A stretch of 36,560 nt of DNA, taken from positions 1 through 36,560 of the forward strand of contig JBEKDL010000036.1 in the NCBI GenBank assembly GCA_050014355.1, read 5' to 3'. Shown here piece by piece: positions 25,111-33,777 of this stretch (positions are counted from its first letter, which is position 1; each line of letters starts with the position of its first letter). The translations under genes and the position numbers were made by a program. The notes beneath the pieces were generated by a model. It was given only the letters and a program-made list of their open reading frames with translations. It searched no databases and was not told where the DNA came from. The stretch comes from Fen-1077 sp050014355. GTDB taxonomy: Bacteria; Chloroflexota; Dehalococcoidia; Dehalococcoidales; RBG-16-60-22.

Positions 25111-25686
25111 GTGGCACAAGAAGCACCCAAAGCGGAAACACAATGGGCGAACCCGGGGGCCCTTGGCCTGGCCGCCTTCGGCCTCAACACTATCCTGCTC
25201 CAGATACACAATCTGGGCTGGATAGGCAACACCATGCCCCTGGTATATGGCATCATCTGGGGGGGCATAGCCCAGATAATCGCCGGTGTTATTGACGGTA
25301 AACGCGGGGACACCTTCGGTCTGACGGCATTTACGTCCTACGGCGCGTTCTGGATCGGGCTGGCACTGACGTTCGTTTTCCAGTGGGCGGGGCTTACCAA
25401 AGAAGACAGCCCGGGACTTGCCTGGACCTTCATCATGTGGGGCATCTTCACCTTTTTCATGATGATAGGCACTTTAAAGATGACTTTCGTACATTTCTTC
25501 GTTTTCGCCACGCTGGTCGTACTTTTCGGCCTCCTGGCGGCAGTTTTCTTCGGCGCTATATCCTCCAAGGTTGCCGGCGTCGAGGGGCTTTTCTGCGGCG
25601 CGGCGGCTACCTACGGCGCGGCGGCAGTGATTATTAACACCAAGTTCGGGCGCACCGTCCTGCCCATGGGCTCCATGTTTAAATAA
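25111..25686 (+). CDS. satP: Acetate/succinate transporter, GPR1/FUN34/YaaH (SatP) family
   Basis: A 191-residue membrane protein with six hydrophobic segments. The family mark NPGALGLAAFG (consensus NPAPLGL) is near the N-terminus, and FTSYGAFW lies further on. Members are acetate/succinate channels or symporters. An in-frame ATG lies at 25099, but its GGAGG overlaps positions 25101-25105 and stands 5 nt before GTG 25111. The latter is the better start and gives MAQEAPKAE. It lies after acs and before a strong bidirectional terminator, so it closes the acetate unit. Confidence 0.92.
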   Translation: MAQEAPKAETQWANPGALGLAAFGLNTILLQIHNLGWIGNTMPLVYGIIWGGIAQIIAGVIDGKRGDTFGLTAFTSYGAFWIGLALTFVFQWAGLTKEDSPGLAWTFIMWGIFTFFMMIGTLKMTFVHFFVFATLVVLFGLLAAVFFGAISSKVAGVEGLFCGAAATYGAAAVIINTKFGRTVLPMGSMFK

Positions 25687-25715
25687 AAGACTACACAGTT
25701 TAGATACAGAGATAA

Positions 25716-25758
25716 AAAATCCCCCTCTCGCGTTTGTGGAGAGGGGGATTTTGTTTTT
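25716..25758. terminator. Strong bidirectional terminator
   Basis: Stem AAAATCCCCCTCTC (25716-25729) pairs with GAGAGGGGGATTTT (25739-25752) over a 9-nt loop, followed by GTTTTT. A-runs before and T-runs after serve both strands. It separates the acetate genes from the convergent formate dehydrogenase operon. Confidence 0.92.
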
Positions 25759-25779
25759 AGAAGTGAATAAGTCGGCAGG

Positions 25780-28644
25780 CTATTTTTTCCGATTAGTTTT
25801 GTCCGGCTCCGCGAGGGCCGCCCTGATGGCGGACACTTTGAATTCCGGTATTTTGGCCACCGGGTCCAGCGCGGCATTGGTAAGCACGTTAGCCGGCGCC
25901 TCTTTCCAGTGAAAGGCCATGAAAGCCAGCCCGGGAGGCACAGCATCGGTAATATTGGCCGGAGCTTTTATCCTGCCCCGCGCCGAGGATATCGCCAGTA
26001 TATCGCCGTCCTCGATGCCGAGCTTTTCCGCATCATCCGGGCTAATGTCTATGCCGCCATTGGGCTGGATGCCGTTGAGCACTTTAGACCGGCGGCTCAT
26101 ACTGCCGGTGTGGTAGTGTTCCAGGATGCGCCCGGTGGTCAGGACAAGCGGGTATTCCGGGGAGATAGACTCCGCCGGCGGTTTGTACTCCACCGCGAAA
26201 AATTTGCCCAGGCCACAGGAGAATTTATCCCGGTGCAGGGTCGACGTGCCCGGGTCGTTCACATCCCGGCAGGGCCACTGCAACCCATAGCAAACGTCCA
26301 GTCTATCAATCTTTATGCCGCCGTAAATAGGCGTCAGTGAGGTCATTTCCTCGTTTATCTCGCGGACACTCTTATAAGGGAAGGAGTAGCCCATTTTCTC
26401 CGCCAGCATCGATACAATCTGCCAGTCCTGCTTGGCTTCCCCGGGAGGGGTAACCGCAGCATTGACTTTTTGCACCCGCCGTTCGGTGCTGGTAAAGGTG
26501 CCGTCCTTCTCCGCGAAAGCGGCCGCCGGCAGGATGACATCGGCGAGGACAGCGGTCTCCGTCGGGAAAATATCCTGCACGACCAGGAAATCCAGCTTCT
26601 GTAAAGCGTGCTGCGTGTGCGTCGAGTCCGGTTCGCTCAAGATGGGGTTCTCGCCGACGATATACATGGCCTTGATTTCGCCCCTAGCGGCGGAGTTCAT
26701 CATCTCGGTCATGGGGAGGCCGGGCTTATCTTTGATTTTACAGCTCCAGGCCTTTTCAAACTTCTGCCTGGCCTCGGCGTTGGCTACCTGCTGATAACCG
26801 GGGAGCACGTTGGGCAAAGCGCCCATGTCACAGGCGCCCTGGACGTTGTTCTGACCTCGCAGCGGGCTGAACCCGGTCCCCTCGGTGCCGATATTGCCGG
26901 TCATCATCAGCAGGCTGGCGACGCTTTTCACATTATCGGTGCCGGTGGTGTGCTGGGTAATGCCCATGCCGTAGAGTATGGCGGCTCTTTCCGCCCCGGC
27001 GAAGAGCCGCGCCGCCGCGATGATATCCGCCGCGGGCACGCCGGTAATCTCCTCGGCCATCTGCGGCGTGTATTTTTTCACCATGGCCTCCACGTCCTCG
27101 AATCCTACCGTGCGGCCCTGGATGAACTCTTTATCGTGCAGGCCTTCCTCGATGATAACGTGCATCATCGCGTTCAGCAGCGCCACGTCAGAGCCCGGCT
27201 TCTGGCGCATATGTACGGCGGCCTTTTTCGCCAGCAGGGTGATACGCGGGTCGGCTACGATGAGTTTCGTCTTGCCGGACTTCACCGCCTGGAGCACGTA
27301 GCGCCCGATGATGGGATGGCAATCAGTAGTGTTGGAGCCGATGACGAAAAGCATATCGGCTTTCGTGAAATCGGATATGGAGTTGCTCATGGCGCCATCG
27401 CCGAAGCAGAGGGCGGCAGCGGCTACTGTCGAGGCATGGCAGAGACGGGCGCAGTGGTCGATATTGTTCGTGCCGATAACCGCCCGGGCGAATTTCTGTA
27501 CCAGGTAGTTTTCTTCGTTGGTGAACTTGGCGGAGCTTAAAACGCCGAGGCTGTCCGGTCCGCTTTCAGCCTTAGTTTTTGCCAGTCTTGCCGCCACCAG
27601 TCCGATGGCTTCTTCCCAGGTGGCCTCGCGGAAAATATCTTTAAAATTGCCGTTGACCTTGATATCCTTGCTTTTACCTTCTTTTCTTATCAGCGGTTTC
27701 GTCAGGCGGTCGGGGTGGTTGACGAAATCGAAGCCGAAGCGCCCTTTGACGCAGAGGCCGCCTTTGTTGACCGGGCTTTCCCTATCACCCCTCACCGAGG
27801 TTATTTCATTACCGCGTAAGCCCAGGTAAATAGAGCAGCCCACGCCGCAGTAGGGACAGATGGTTTTCACCTCGCGGGTGGGCAAGTCGTGGTTATTGGG
27901 CATTAAAGCGCCGGTGGGACATCGTTCCAGACATTCACCGCAGGCGACGCAGGTAGATTCGAATATCGGTTTGTTGCCGAAAGCGGCGACGGTGGACGCA
28001 TCGCCGCGGTAGGCCATGTCGATAGCTTCGATACAGGCTATTTCATCGCAGGCGCGCCAGCAGCGCCCGCAAAGGATGCACTTGTTCATATCCCGGGTAT
28101 AAGCAGGGTGGCTGTCATCGATGGGGATGACCCGTGTGCTTTTGCGCAACCGGTCGAAATGCTCCTGCTCGATACCCAGGGAGGCCGCCACCTTCTGAAG
28201 CTCGCACTGGTTGTTTTTGGGGCAGATGACGCAACGCTCGGTAACGGAGACATGGCGCAGGCAGATATCGTTAGGGCCGCAGTGCTGGCGCCGGTTGCAG
28301 GTAAGGCAGGCACTTGGGTGGTTGGCCATTATAAGCTCCATGGTGATGTGGCGAGACTGGTTAACTACGGGCGACTTGGTATGGACAACCATGCCGTCCG
28401 TTACCGGCGTGGTGCAGGAGGTAGGCAGGCCGCGCATTTTCTCAATTTCGACAATGCAAAGCCGGCACCCGCCGTACGGCTTAAGGTCGGGGTCATAGCA
28501 GAGGGTAGGGATATAGACGCCGGCCTTGAGGGCCGCTTCCAGCACGGTAGCCCCTTCAGGCACTTCGACTTTGACTCCATCAATAATCAGGGAGATGGTT
28601 TTTATTTTCTTTTCTCCCGCTACAGTTGAGCTGGTTGTTGTCAT
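25780..28644 (-). CDS. fdhA: Formate dehydrogenase-type molybdopterin oxidoreductase, alpha subunit
   Basis: A 954-residue NuoG/FdhA-like protein. A [2Fe-2S] domain uses Cys49, 60, 63 and 77. A His-Cys [4Fe-4S] site uses His109, Cys113, 116 and 122, and more cysteines lie at 128, 138, 141 and 147. Two ferredoxin motifs are at 189-199 and 232-242. The molybdopterin domain begins with a [4Fe-4S] site at Cys263, 266, 270 and 298. The active site is Cys402-His403 in ARLCHASTVAA, where many formate dehydrogenases have selenocysteine-His, so this is the Cys form. It is the last gene after the NuoE- and NuoF-like genes; together they would couple formate oxidation to NAD(P) or ferredoxin. Start ATG 28644 has GGAGGT. 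Confidence 0.92.
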   Translation of the reverse strand: MTTTSSTVAGEKKIKTISLIIDGVKVEVPEGATVLEAALKAGVYIPTLCYDPDLKPYGGCRLCIVEIEKMRGLPTSCTTPVTDGMVVHTKSPVVNQSRHITMELIMANHPSACLTCNRRQHCGPNDICLRHVSVTERCVICPKNNQCELQKVAASLGIEQEHFDRLRKSTRVIPIDDSHPAYTRDMNKCILCGRCWRACDEIACIEAIDMAYRGDASTVAAFGNKPIFESTCVACGECLERCPTGALMPNNHDLPTREVKTICPYCGVGCSIYLGLRGNEITSVRGDRESPVNKGGLCVKGRFGFDFVNHPDRLTKPLIRKEGKSKDIKVNGNFKDIFREATWEEAIGLVAARLAKTKAESGPDSLGVLSSAKFTNEENYLVQKFARAVIGTNNIDHCARLCHASTVAAAALCFGDGAMSNSISDFTKADMLFVIGSNTTDCHPIIGRYVLQAVKSGKTKLIVADPRITLLAKKAAVHMRQKPGSDVALLNAMMHVIIEEGLHDKEFIQGRTVGFEDVEAMVKKYTPQMAEEITGVPAADIIAAARLFAGAERAAILYGMGITQHTTGTDNVKSVASLLMMTGNIGTEGTGFSPLRGQNNVQGACDMGALPNVLPGYQQVANAEARQKFEKAWSCKIKDKPGLPMTEMMNSAARGEIKAMYIVGENPILSEPDSTHTQHALQKLDFLVVQDIFPTETAVLADVILPAAAFAEKDGTFTSTERRVQKVNAAVTPPGEAKQDWQIVSMLAEKMGYSFPYKSVREINEEMTSLTPIYGGIKIDRLDVCYGLQWPCRDVNDPGTSTLHRDKFSCGLGKFFAVEYKPPAESISPEYPLVLTTGRILEHYHTGSMSRRSKVLNGIQPNGGIDISPDDAEKLGIEDGDILAISSARGRIKAPANITDAVPPGLAFMAFHWKEAPANVLTNAALDPVAKIPEFKVSAIRAALAEPDKTNRKK

Positions 28645-28686
28645 CAGTTACCTCCACACTATCAAGTAACCCCGTTTTTCTTTGAC

Positions 28687-28907
28687 TTACGCCTTCACAG
28701 GAATCGGTTCCGCGGGCGCTTTAATGGGTTTGCCGGACACCTTCGCCACGGCCTGAATTTGGCCGGGCAAACTTCCCTGCGGGTGCCGCATTTAATACAT
28801 GTAGCCTGGTCGATAACATGAACCATCCGCTTGCCGCCTTTAATGGCGTTAACCGGGCAGGCCCGCGCGCAGATACCGCAGCCGGCGCATTTAGCGGTAT
28901 CGATATA
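28687..28907 (-). pseudogene. Decayed 2[4Fe-4S] ferredoxin tail of the NuoF-like gene
   Basis: Behind the NuoF-like stop (TAA 28910-28908) the same frame reads on as a ferredoxin domain: YIDTAKCAGCGICARACPVN, then IKGGKRMVHVIDQATCIKCG. The second cluster motif reads CIKCGTRREVCP, with Arg where the third Cys belongs. About 13 codons later a missing base breaks the frame. In the third frame it resumes as QAVAKVSGKPIKAPAEPIPV and ends at TAA 28689-28687, 43 nt before fdhA. This is the C-terminal module normal in this family, lost by a nonsense change, a frameshift and a Cys loss. Sequencing or assembly error is an alternative. No start codon supports separate translation. Confidence 0.75.
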
Positions 28908-30590
28908 TTAGGTCAGCAATGCCTTGCAGGCCCCTGCCGGGCAGCGCTTTTCATTGATATGGGCTTCATACTCATCCCGGAAATAACGGATGGTGGTTAA
29001 AATGGGGTTCGGCGCCGTGCCCCCCAGGGCGCACAGCGAGCCGTTTTTCACGCCATCGGCGAGCTCCAGCAGCAGGTCGATGTCGCCGGGGCGCCCTTTG
29101 CCGCTGACGATATCGTTGAGGATATCCAGCATCTGCTTGGTGCCCCAGCGGCACGGGATACACTTGCCGCACGATTCGAGCTGGATGAAGGTCAGGAAAT
29201 ACCTGGCCACATCCACCATGCAGTTGTCTTCATCCATGACCACCATGCCACCCGACTCCATCATGGAGCCGGCGGCAGCCAACGATTCATAATCTACCGG
29301 CGAATCGAGAAAGCCCGTGGGCAGGCAGCCGCCGGAAGGACCGCCGGTCTGGACCGCCTTGAACTTTTTGCCGCCGACAATGCCACCGCCGATACCATAA
29401 ACAATTTCCCGCAGGGTAATGCCCAGGGGCACCTCGATGAGCCCGGTCCGCTGCACTTTACCTACCAGGGAAAAGGTCTTGGTGCCCTTGCTCTTTTCGT
29501 TGCCGTAATTCGCAAACCAGTCCGCCCCTTTTTGCATGATGACGGCGGCATGGGCCCAGGTCTCAACGTTATTGATGGTAGTCGGTTTGCCCCACAGTCC
29601 CGAGGTTGCCGGGAAGGGGGGACGCGGGCGTGGCATGCCGCGGTTGCCTTCGATGGAGGCCATCATGGCAGTCTCTTCTCCGCAGACAAAAGCCCCGGCG
29701 CCTTCTTTAATTTTGATATGGAAATTGAAACCGGAGTCCAGGATGTTTTCGCCGAGGAAGCCGCTCTTATCCATTTGCGCCAGGGCGACTTTCAACCGCT
29801 GGATAGCCAGCGGGTACTCCGCCCGGACATAAATGTATCCCTCGGAAGCGCCGATGGCATAGGCGCCGATGACCATGCCCTCCAGCACCGTGTGCGGGTC
29901 GCCTTCCAGCACGGCCCGGTTCATAAAAGCGCCGGGGTCACCCTCATCGGCGTTACAGATAATATATTTTTGCGTACCGGGGGCATCGCGGCAGAACTGC
30001 CATTTCATCCCGGTGGGAAAACCGGCCCCGCCCCTGCCGCGCAGCCCTGATTTTTTAAGCTCATCGATAATCTCCTGCGGCTTCATCTTAAGCGCTCTGG
30101 CCAGACCGGAGTAACCGTCATTAGCAACGTAATGGTTGATATCCTCGGGGTCGATATTCCCGCAGTTGCGCAGGACAAGGCGCGCCTGCGGTTTAAGCAC
30201 CGGAAAATCAGCAAAGCCGATAATGCCATCAACCCCTGTATTATCGCGGCAAACCAGGGCCAGGTCAGGCCGCGGATTTTCCCCGGCGAGGTAGTCACGC
30301 ACGATTTCAGACACTTTAGAGGGTGTCAAGTTCCCGTAGAAGATACCGGGCTTGCCGGGCTTGATGATCTCTATCAGGGGCTCGGCGTAACAAAAACCGA
30401 TACAGCCTACCTGGACAATATCTGCCTTCAGGCCGTTAGATTCCAGTTCTTTCCGTAAGGTCGCGAGGATTTCTTCAGCGCCGGCGGCCATACCGCAGGT
30501 GCCCGTGCCGATAAATATACGGGGTTTCTGGCCATTTTGTAAGGCTTGCCATTGCGAGGTGGCTTTCTTCCTTATTTCTTCGTAATTCAT
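28908..30590 (-). CDS. NuoF/HydB-like NADH-oxidising flavoprotein, truncated at the C-terminus
   Basis: A 560-residue subunit that exchanges electrons between NAD(P) and Fe-S centres. The N-terminal thioredoxin-like [2Fe-2S] region has Cys32, Cys63 and Cys67. The FMN/NADH domain shows RGRGGAGFPTGMKW (about 174-187) and CNADEGDPGA. The C-terminal [4Fe-4S] site is Cys464, 467, 470 and Cys510. The protein ends at KALLT, exactly where relatives continue into a two-cluster ferredoxin; that part is still readable downstream but broken. If truncated, the complex would lose two [4Fe-4S] clusters at the likely ferredoxin exit. Start ATG 30590 has GGGGG 7 nt upstream. It is second in the operon. Confidence 0.93.
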   Translation of the reverse strand: MNYEEIRKKATSQWQALQNGQKPRIFIGTGTCGMAAGAEEILATLRKELESNGLKADIVQVGCIGFCYAEPLIEIIKPGKPGIFYGNLTPSKVSEIVRDYLAGENPRPDLALVCRDNTGVDGIIGFADFPVLKPQARLVLRNCGNIDPEDINHYVANDGYSGLARALKMKPQEIIDELKKSGLRGRGGAGFPTGMKWQFCRDAPGTQKYIICNADEGDPGAFMNRAVLEGDPHTVLEGMVIGAYAIGASEGYIYVRAEYPLAIQRLKVALAQMDKSGFLGENILDSGFNFHIKIKEGAGAFVCGEETAMMASIEGNRGMPRPRPPFPATSGLWGKPTTINNVETWAHAAVIMQKGADWFANYGNEKSKGTKTFSLVGKVQRTGLIEVPLGITLREIVYGIGGGIVGGKKFKAVQTGGPSGGCLPTGFLDSPVDYESLAAAGSMMESGGMVVMDEDNCMVDVARYFLTFIQLESCGKCIPCRWGTKQMLDILNDIVSGKGRPGDIDLLLELADGVKNGSLCALGGTAPNPILTTIRYFRDEYEAHINEKRCPAGACKALLT

Positions 30591-30649
30591 TATTTTCCCC
30601 CTGAATTTACTGGCCCAGCATACGCCTCGAGCGTGCTCCCGTTAAAAGA

Positions 30650-31153
30650 CTATCTTTTACGCCCCAGTACCTGTTTGGCCTTTTCCGCCGTCATCCTTCC
30701 GTACACTTTATCATTAAACACCATCACCGGCGCCAGCGCGCAGGAACCGAAGCAGGCCACTGTTTCCAGCGTGTACTCCATATCAGGCGTTGTTTCCCCT
30801 TCTTTGATGTCCAGCAGTTGCTCCAGCTCTTCGACGATGCGCGGCGAGCCTTTGACATAGCAGCCGGTGCCCCGACAGACGCGGATAATATTACGCCCCC
30901 TCGGGACGAACTGGAACTGGGCATAAAAAGTAGCCACGCCGAACACGCCGGGTTCCGCCGCGCCGAGATACCGCGCGATACGCCGCAGGGCTTCTTCCGG
31001 CAGGTAGCCCAGGACTTGCTGGACCTGCTGTAAAATCGGGATGAGATTGGACTTTTCACGCGTAAACGATGCCAGGACCTTATCCGCCTTGTCAATTACC
31101 TCTTTAGTGGCTCGCGGGGCTGCAGTCTCTTGCCCTGTTCCGACTTTGCTCAT
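30650..31153 (-). CDS. NuoE-like [2Fe-2S] subunit
   Basis: A 167-residue thioredoxin-like ferredoxin. The [2Fe-2S] ligands are Cys93, Cys98, Cys134 and Cys138 in RVCRGTGCYVKG and VACFGSCALAP. The N-terminal helical bundle has LIPILQQVQQVLGYLPEEA and GVATFYAQF, typical of the family. It partners with the NuoF-like flavoprotein in NAD-linked formate dehydrogenases and in bifurcating hydrogenases. It is the first gene of the operon, with GGAGGT before ATG 31153 and a good promoter 90 nt upstream. Confidence 0.95.
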   Translation of the reverse strand: MSKVGTGQETAAPRATKEVIDKADKVLASFTREKSNLIPILQQVQQVLGYLPEEALRRIARYLGAAEPGVFGVATFYAQFQFVPRGRNIIRVCRGTGCYVKGSPRIVEELEQLLDIKEGETTPDMEYTLETVACFGSCALAPVMVFNDKVYGRMTAEKAKQVLGRKR

Positions 31154-31242
31154 TCAGGACCTCCGCTTTTATCTATCATTCTTACATCCGGGGGAGCGTA
31201 GCCGGGCCGCCATCCCGGCCTTTTGAACATAGTGCCGCATAC

Positions 31243-31271
31243 ATTATAGTATTTACGCGAAATAGAGTCCA
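31243..31271 (-). promoter_or_regulatory. Promoter of the formate dehydrogenase operon
   Basis: On the minus strand, TGGACT (31271-31266), 17 bp, TATAAT (31248-31243). The leader to ATG 31153 is about 83 nt. Nothing else is seen in the 31154-31433 gap. Confidence 0.65.
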
Positions 31272-31433
31272 TTTTCGGGCGAGCCCTGTAAACGAAAAAG
31301 AAAGGCCGCCCGCCTGTGATCTATCCTGGGGATGAACTTTAGGGGGTATTACCGGATACGCGGGAGGTCAAGCCTGATTGAAGAAGCCCTGATAGCGCCG
31401 GTAAGGAAATAGTCTCCGCAACTGTCTTCCGGA

Positions 31434-32606
31434 TTACGGGCTGGTCTGGGAAGGTTGCTCCCGGTCCGACTGGTTCCCCACGGTGTGGAGGTGCAGCCCC
31501 GATACGAAGGCCGTCACCCCTACGGGGCAAAACTGGCTGCTGGAGCAATCCTGTAGTTCCTTAATTGCCTGGTCGATAGTCAAAGCCGGGTGATAGGCCC
31601 GGCCGGTGGTCATGGTATCAAAAGCGTCGGCGATAGCGATGAGCCTGGCTCCCAGAGGAATATTATCTCCTTTAAGTCCCCTGGGATACCCTTTGCCATC
31701 ATATCTCTCATGGTGACAGAGCACAAGCTCGCCGGCTTTTTCCAGGAAAGGGACTTCCTTCAGCAGGTTGGCTCCCGTCGTCACGTGCCGGCGAACGACC
31801 TCCCATTCCTGCTGCGTCAGAGGGTCTTCTTTGTTCAGTATACAGGAATCAATTTCCAATTTCCCGATGTCATGGAGCATGGCCGCATACCTCAAGGTTT
31901 CCATTTCCTCCGAAGAAACTGAAAAATAAGCTCCTGCCATGGCAGTGTATTCCATTACCCGCTGCGAATGCCCGCAGGCATAAGGGTCCTTGGCATCGAC
32001 AGCGGCGGCCAGCGTGCAGATAGTGTTTTTAAAGGCATCCAGGACAGCGTGATACTGCCGTGTGTTCTCTATCGCCATGGCGGTAGTTGTCGCCACGGCT
32101 ATTACAGCTTCGAGGTCCTGTTCTCCAAATTCGCTGCCGTCCAGCTTGTTGAGCGCCTCGATGACACCCAGGATTTTATGCTGCACCGTCAGCGGCGCGC
32201 AAACAAGAGACCTGGTTTCAAAACCGGTGGTATCATCAATCATTTTGTGGAATCTTTCACTGCGGGCGACGTCATTGACGATTAAAGGCTTGCCCGTACG
32301 CGCTACCTGTCCGGCAATACCGTACCGGGTATTCAATTTGACCTGCTTCAACACCTTGCCAACCGGGCCCGAGGCGACCTCAAAGAACAGCTCCTCCTCG
32401 TTTTCTCCAAAGAGAAGGATCGAAGCCGCCGAGATATTAAGAGTCTTCTGGGCTGTCCGGATGACCTGTTCCAGCATCAGGGTCATGCGCGGGGACGACC
32501 TGATTTGCTTGTTCAGGCCGAATACCGGCTCCAGTCTGGCCTTATTTTCCTCTTCCACGGATTTATAGACTGGTTTGGAAAGTGTCCTTTCCACACTAAA
32601 TACCAT
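31434..32606 (-). CDS. GAF-HD-GYP protein, putative cyclic-di-GMP phosphodiesterase
   Basis: A 390-residue protein with a GAF domain (about 39-180; ASILLFGENEEEL, GIAGQVARTGKPLIV) and an HD-GYP domain (about 190-365). Metal and active-site residues are His213, His245-Asp246, His274 and His298-His299; the GYP motif is Gly306-Tyr307-Pro308 in YDGKGYPRG. HD-GYP enzymes hydrolyse c-di-GMP or cGAMP-type dinucleotides. The GAF domain could bind a ligand or cyclic nucleotide. ATG 32606 has AAGGA 8 nt upstream. It follows the cyclase-like gene by 40 nt, so the two are probably one transcript. Confidence 0.9.
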   Translation of the reverse strand: MVFSVERTLSKPVYKSVEEENKARLEPVFGLNKQIRSSPRMTLMLEQVIRTAQKTLNISAASILLFGENEEELFFEVASGPVGKVLKQVKLNTRYGIAGQVARTGKPLIVNDVARSERFHKMIDDTTGFETRSLVCAPLTVQHKILGVIEALNKLDGSEFGEQDLEAVIAVATTTAMAIENTRQYHAVLDAFKNTICTLAAAVDAKDPYACGHSQRVMEYTAMAGAYFSVSSEEMETLRYAAMLHDIGKLEIDSCILNKEDPLTQQEWEVVRRHVTTGANLLKEVPFLEKAGELVLCHHERYDGKGYPRGLKGDNIPLGARLIAIADAFDTMTTGRAYHPALTIDQAIKELQDCSSSQFCPVGVTAFVSGLHLHTVGNQSDREQPSQTSP

Positions 32607-32646
32607 ATTCTCTATCCTTAATCTCGCTTCCGGTCGGTTATCAATA

Positions 32647-33477
32647 TTAAGTTGCGGCTAACTCATAGCTCCGGAACATTTCACGTCTTTTTCCCGCCAG
32701 TCTTTCGTATTCTTCTTTGACCACCCATACCAGCTCATCTTCGCCGACGCCGCGTATAGAAACATATTTAGGTATAAAAATATGGCGGTATTCCTCCGGC
32801 ATGTGCTCCCGTACCTGGAAACCGTGGTGAGGGAAGGCAAAGCTCAACGAGCCCAGGCGGGACAGCCGCGAGGCGTTATTGATACAATGCCCGACGTATT
32901 CCCTGTCATTCCCGATACTGTAGACCTTGCCACGGGCCACGCCGCACCGGAGGACAGAAGGCGGTTTATTGACCGCCATGCTGATACGCGGATAAAACCC
33001 GGTCCGGTAGGCGCGGCAGATATCATAAAGAGAGCCGGCCAGGCGGCATATTTGCTCTTCCGTCATCTTCCGTGCGTCCCACAGCAGGATGAGCCCATCG
33101 CCCAGAAACTTGACCATGATGGGAAGTCCTGTCCAGAGCGCGCTGCGGTCGCCATAGTCTTTTTCCGTAATTTTCTGGCGGATATTGCCAAAAAACCACT
33201 CCAGAAAATCGTTAAGGAATCTAGGAATCGCCAGATAAGAGTCTACCTGATTGCAGAATGCCGTAAATCCGGTAAGGTCGAACACGGCGGCGACGGCCTC
33301 TTTTTCCTGGCAGGGCGCGCAGATATCACCGAGTTCCAGCATCGAGGGATTGAATTGCTTGATGGTATTATTATCAATAATTCTTACGCCGCTGGTGCGG
33401 CTTTCCCCCGGCGAGACCCTGGAACCAGAACTGCCGGGCCTTACCCGCCTGACGATTACCCTTCTAACTCTTCCCAT
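32647..33477 (-). CDS. Class III adenylate/guanylate cyclase-like protein
   Basis: A 276-residue protein whose core (about 60-215) is a class III nucleotidyl cyclase-type domain. Metal-binding Asp67 lies in VFDLTGFTAF, Lys123 and Asp127 in VKFLGDG, and the NxxxR pair in NNASRL (Asn190/191, Arg194) with GKVYSIG before it. So the catalytic residues are mostly in place, but base specificity cannot be read and a degenerate regulatory role is possible. Residues 1-30 are Arg/Ser/Gly-rich; ATG 33477 has no SD and the true start may be further in. Its co-transcribed neighbour is a GAF-HD-GYP protein. Confidence 0.75.
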   Translation of the reverse strand: MGRVRRVIVRRVRPGSSGSRVSPGESRTSGVRIIDNNTIKQFNPSMLELGDICAPCQEKEAVAAVFDLTGFTAFCNQVDSYLAIPRFLNDFLEWFFGNIRQKITEKDYGDRSALWTGLPIMVKFLGDGLILLWDARKMTEEQICRLAGSLYDICRAYRTGFYPRISMAVNKPPSVLRCGVARGKVYSIGNDREYVGHCINNASRLSRLGSLSFAFPHHGFQVREHMPEEYRHIFIPKYVSIRGVGEDELVWVVKEEYERLAGKRREMFRSYELAAT

Positions 33478-33680
33478 ATGTATTGCGCTGTTTTACCGCG
33501 TTATCTGTTTAATAACGCCACGGCTAACCGTAAATACGGTTGCCTTTCTGTATCATATTCTCGGGCGGATAAACAAATCATAAACACCGCCTGTGAGCGT
33601 CTAAACAAATTATTAATATCGCTCGTGCCCACGTTTGCCGAATTAATTTGCTAAGCTGTATGATAAATTAACGAGACGTA

Positions 33681-33709
33681 TTGACAAAAAGGGTGTTCCG
33701 TGTTAAGAT
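33681..33709 (+). promoter_or_regulatory. Promoter of the GlnR-like regulator
   Basis: TTGACA (33681-33686), 17 bp, TAAGAT (33704-33709), a near-consensus promoter. The predicted start near 33716 lies just before the palindrome at 33718-33739. The 33478-33777 gap holds no gene; a further palindrome AACCGTA-AA-TACGGTT is at 33526-33541. Confidence 0.7.
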
Positions 33710-33717
33710 ATAATATC

Positions 33718-33739
33718 ATACGGTAATCGGTTGCCGTAT
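33718..33739. promoter_or_regulatory. Near-palindromic site at the regulator's transcript start
   Basis: ATACGGTAAT, CG, GTTGCCGTAT: a 22-bp near-palindrome (8 of 10 pairs). Its core ACGGTAATCGGTTGCCG (33720-33736) recurs with one change at 35849-35865 before the second amt gene. It is placed to act as an operator of the promoter. Confidence 0.5.
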
Positions 33740-33777
33740 ACCTCCTTTTGAAAATCCAGAGGGCGGCGGAGTCAACT

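Noticed and set aside
26608..27540. 310-codon plus-strand open frame
   Set aside because: Antisense to fdhA; His/Gly/Ala-rich translation typical of a shadow in GC-rich DNA.
28735..28907. Ferredoxin stretch as an independent small gene
   Set aside because: No start codon or ribosome site after the stop, a cluster Cys is lost, and the frame is broken; a decayed tail fits better.
33526..33541. Palindrome AACCGTA-AA-TACGGTT as a terminator
   Set aside because: The loop is too short and no T-run follows; kept only as a possible binding site.
32782..33654. 290-codon plus-strand open frame
   Set aside because: Antisense to the cyclase-like gene, whose catalytic motifs are clear.
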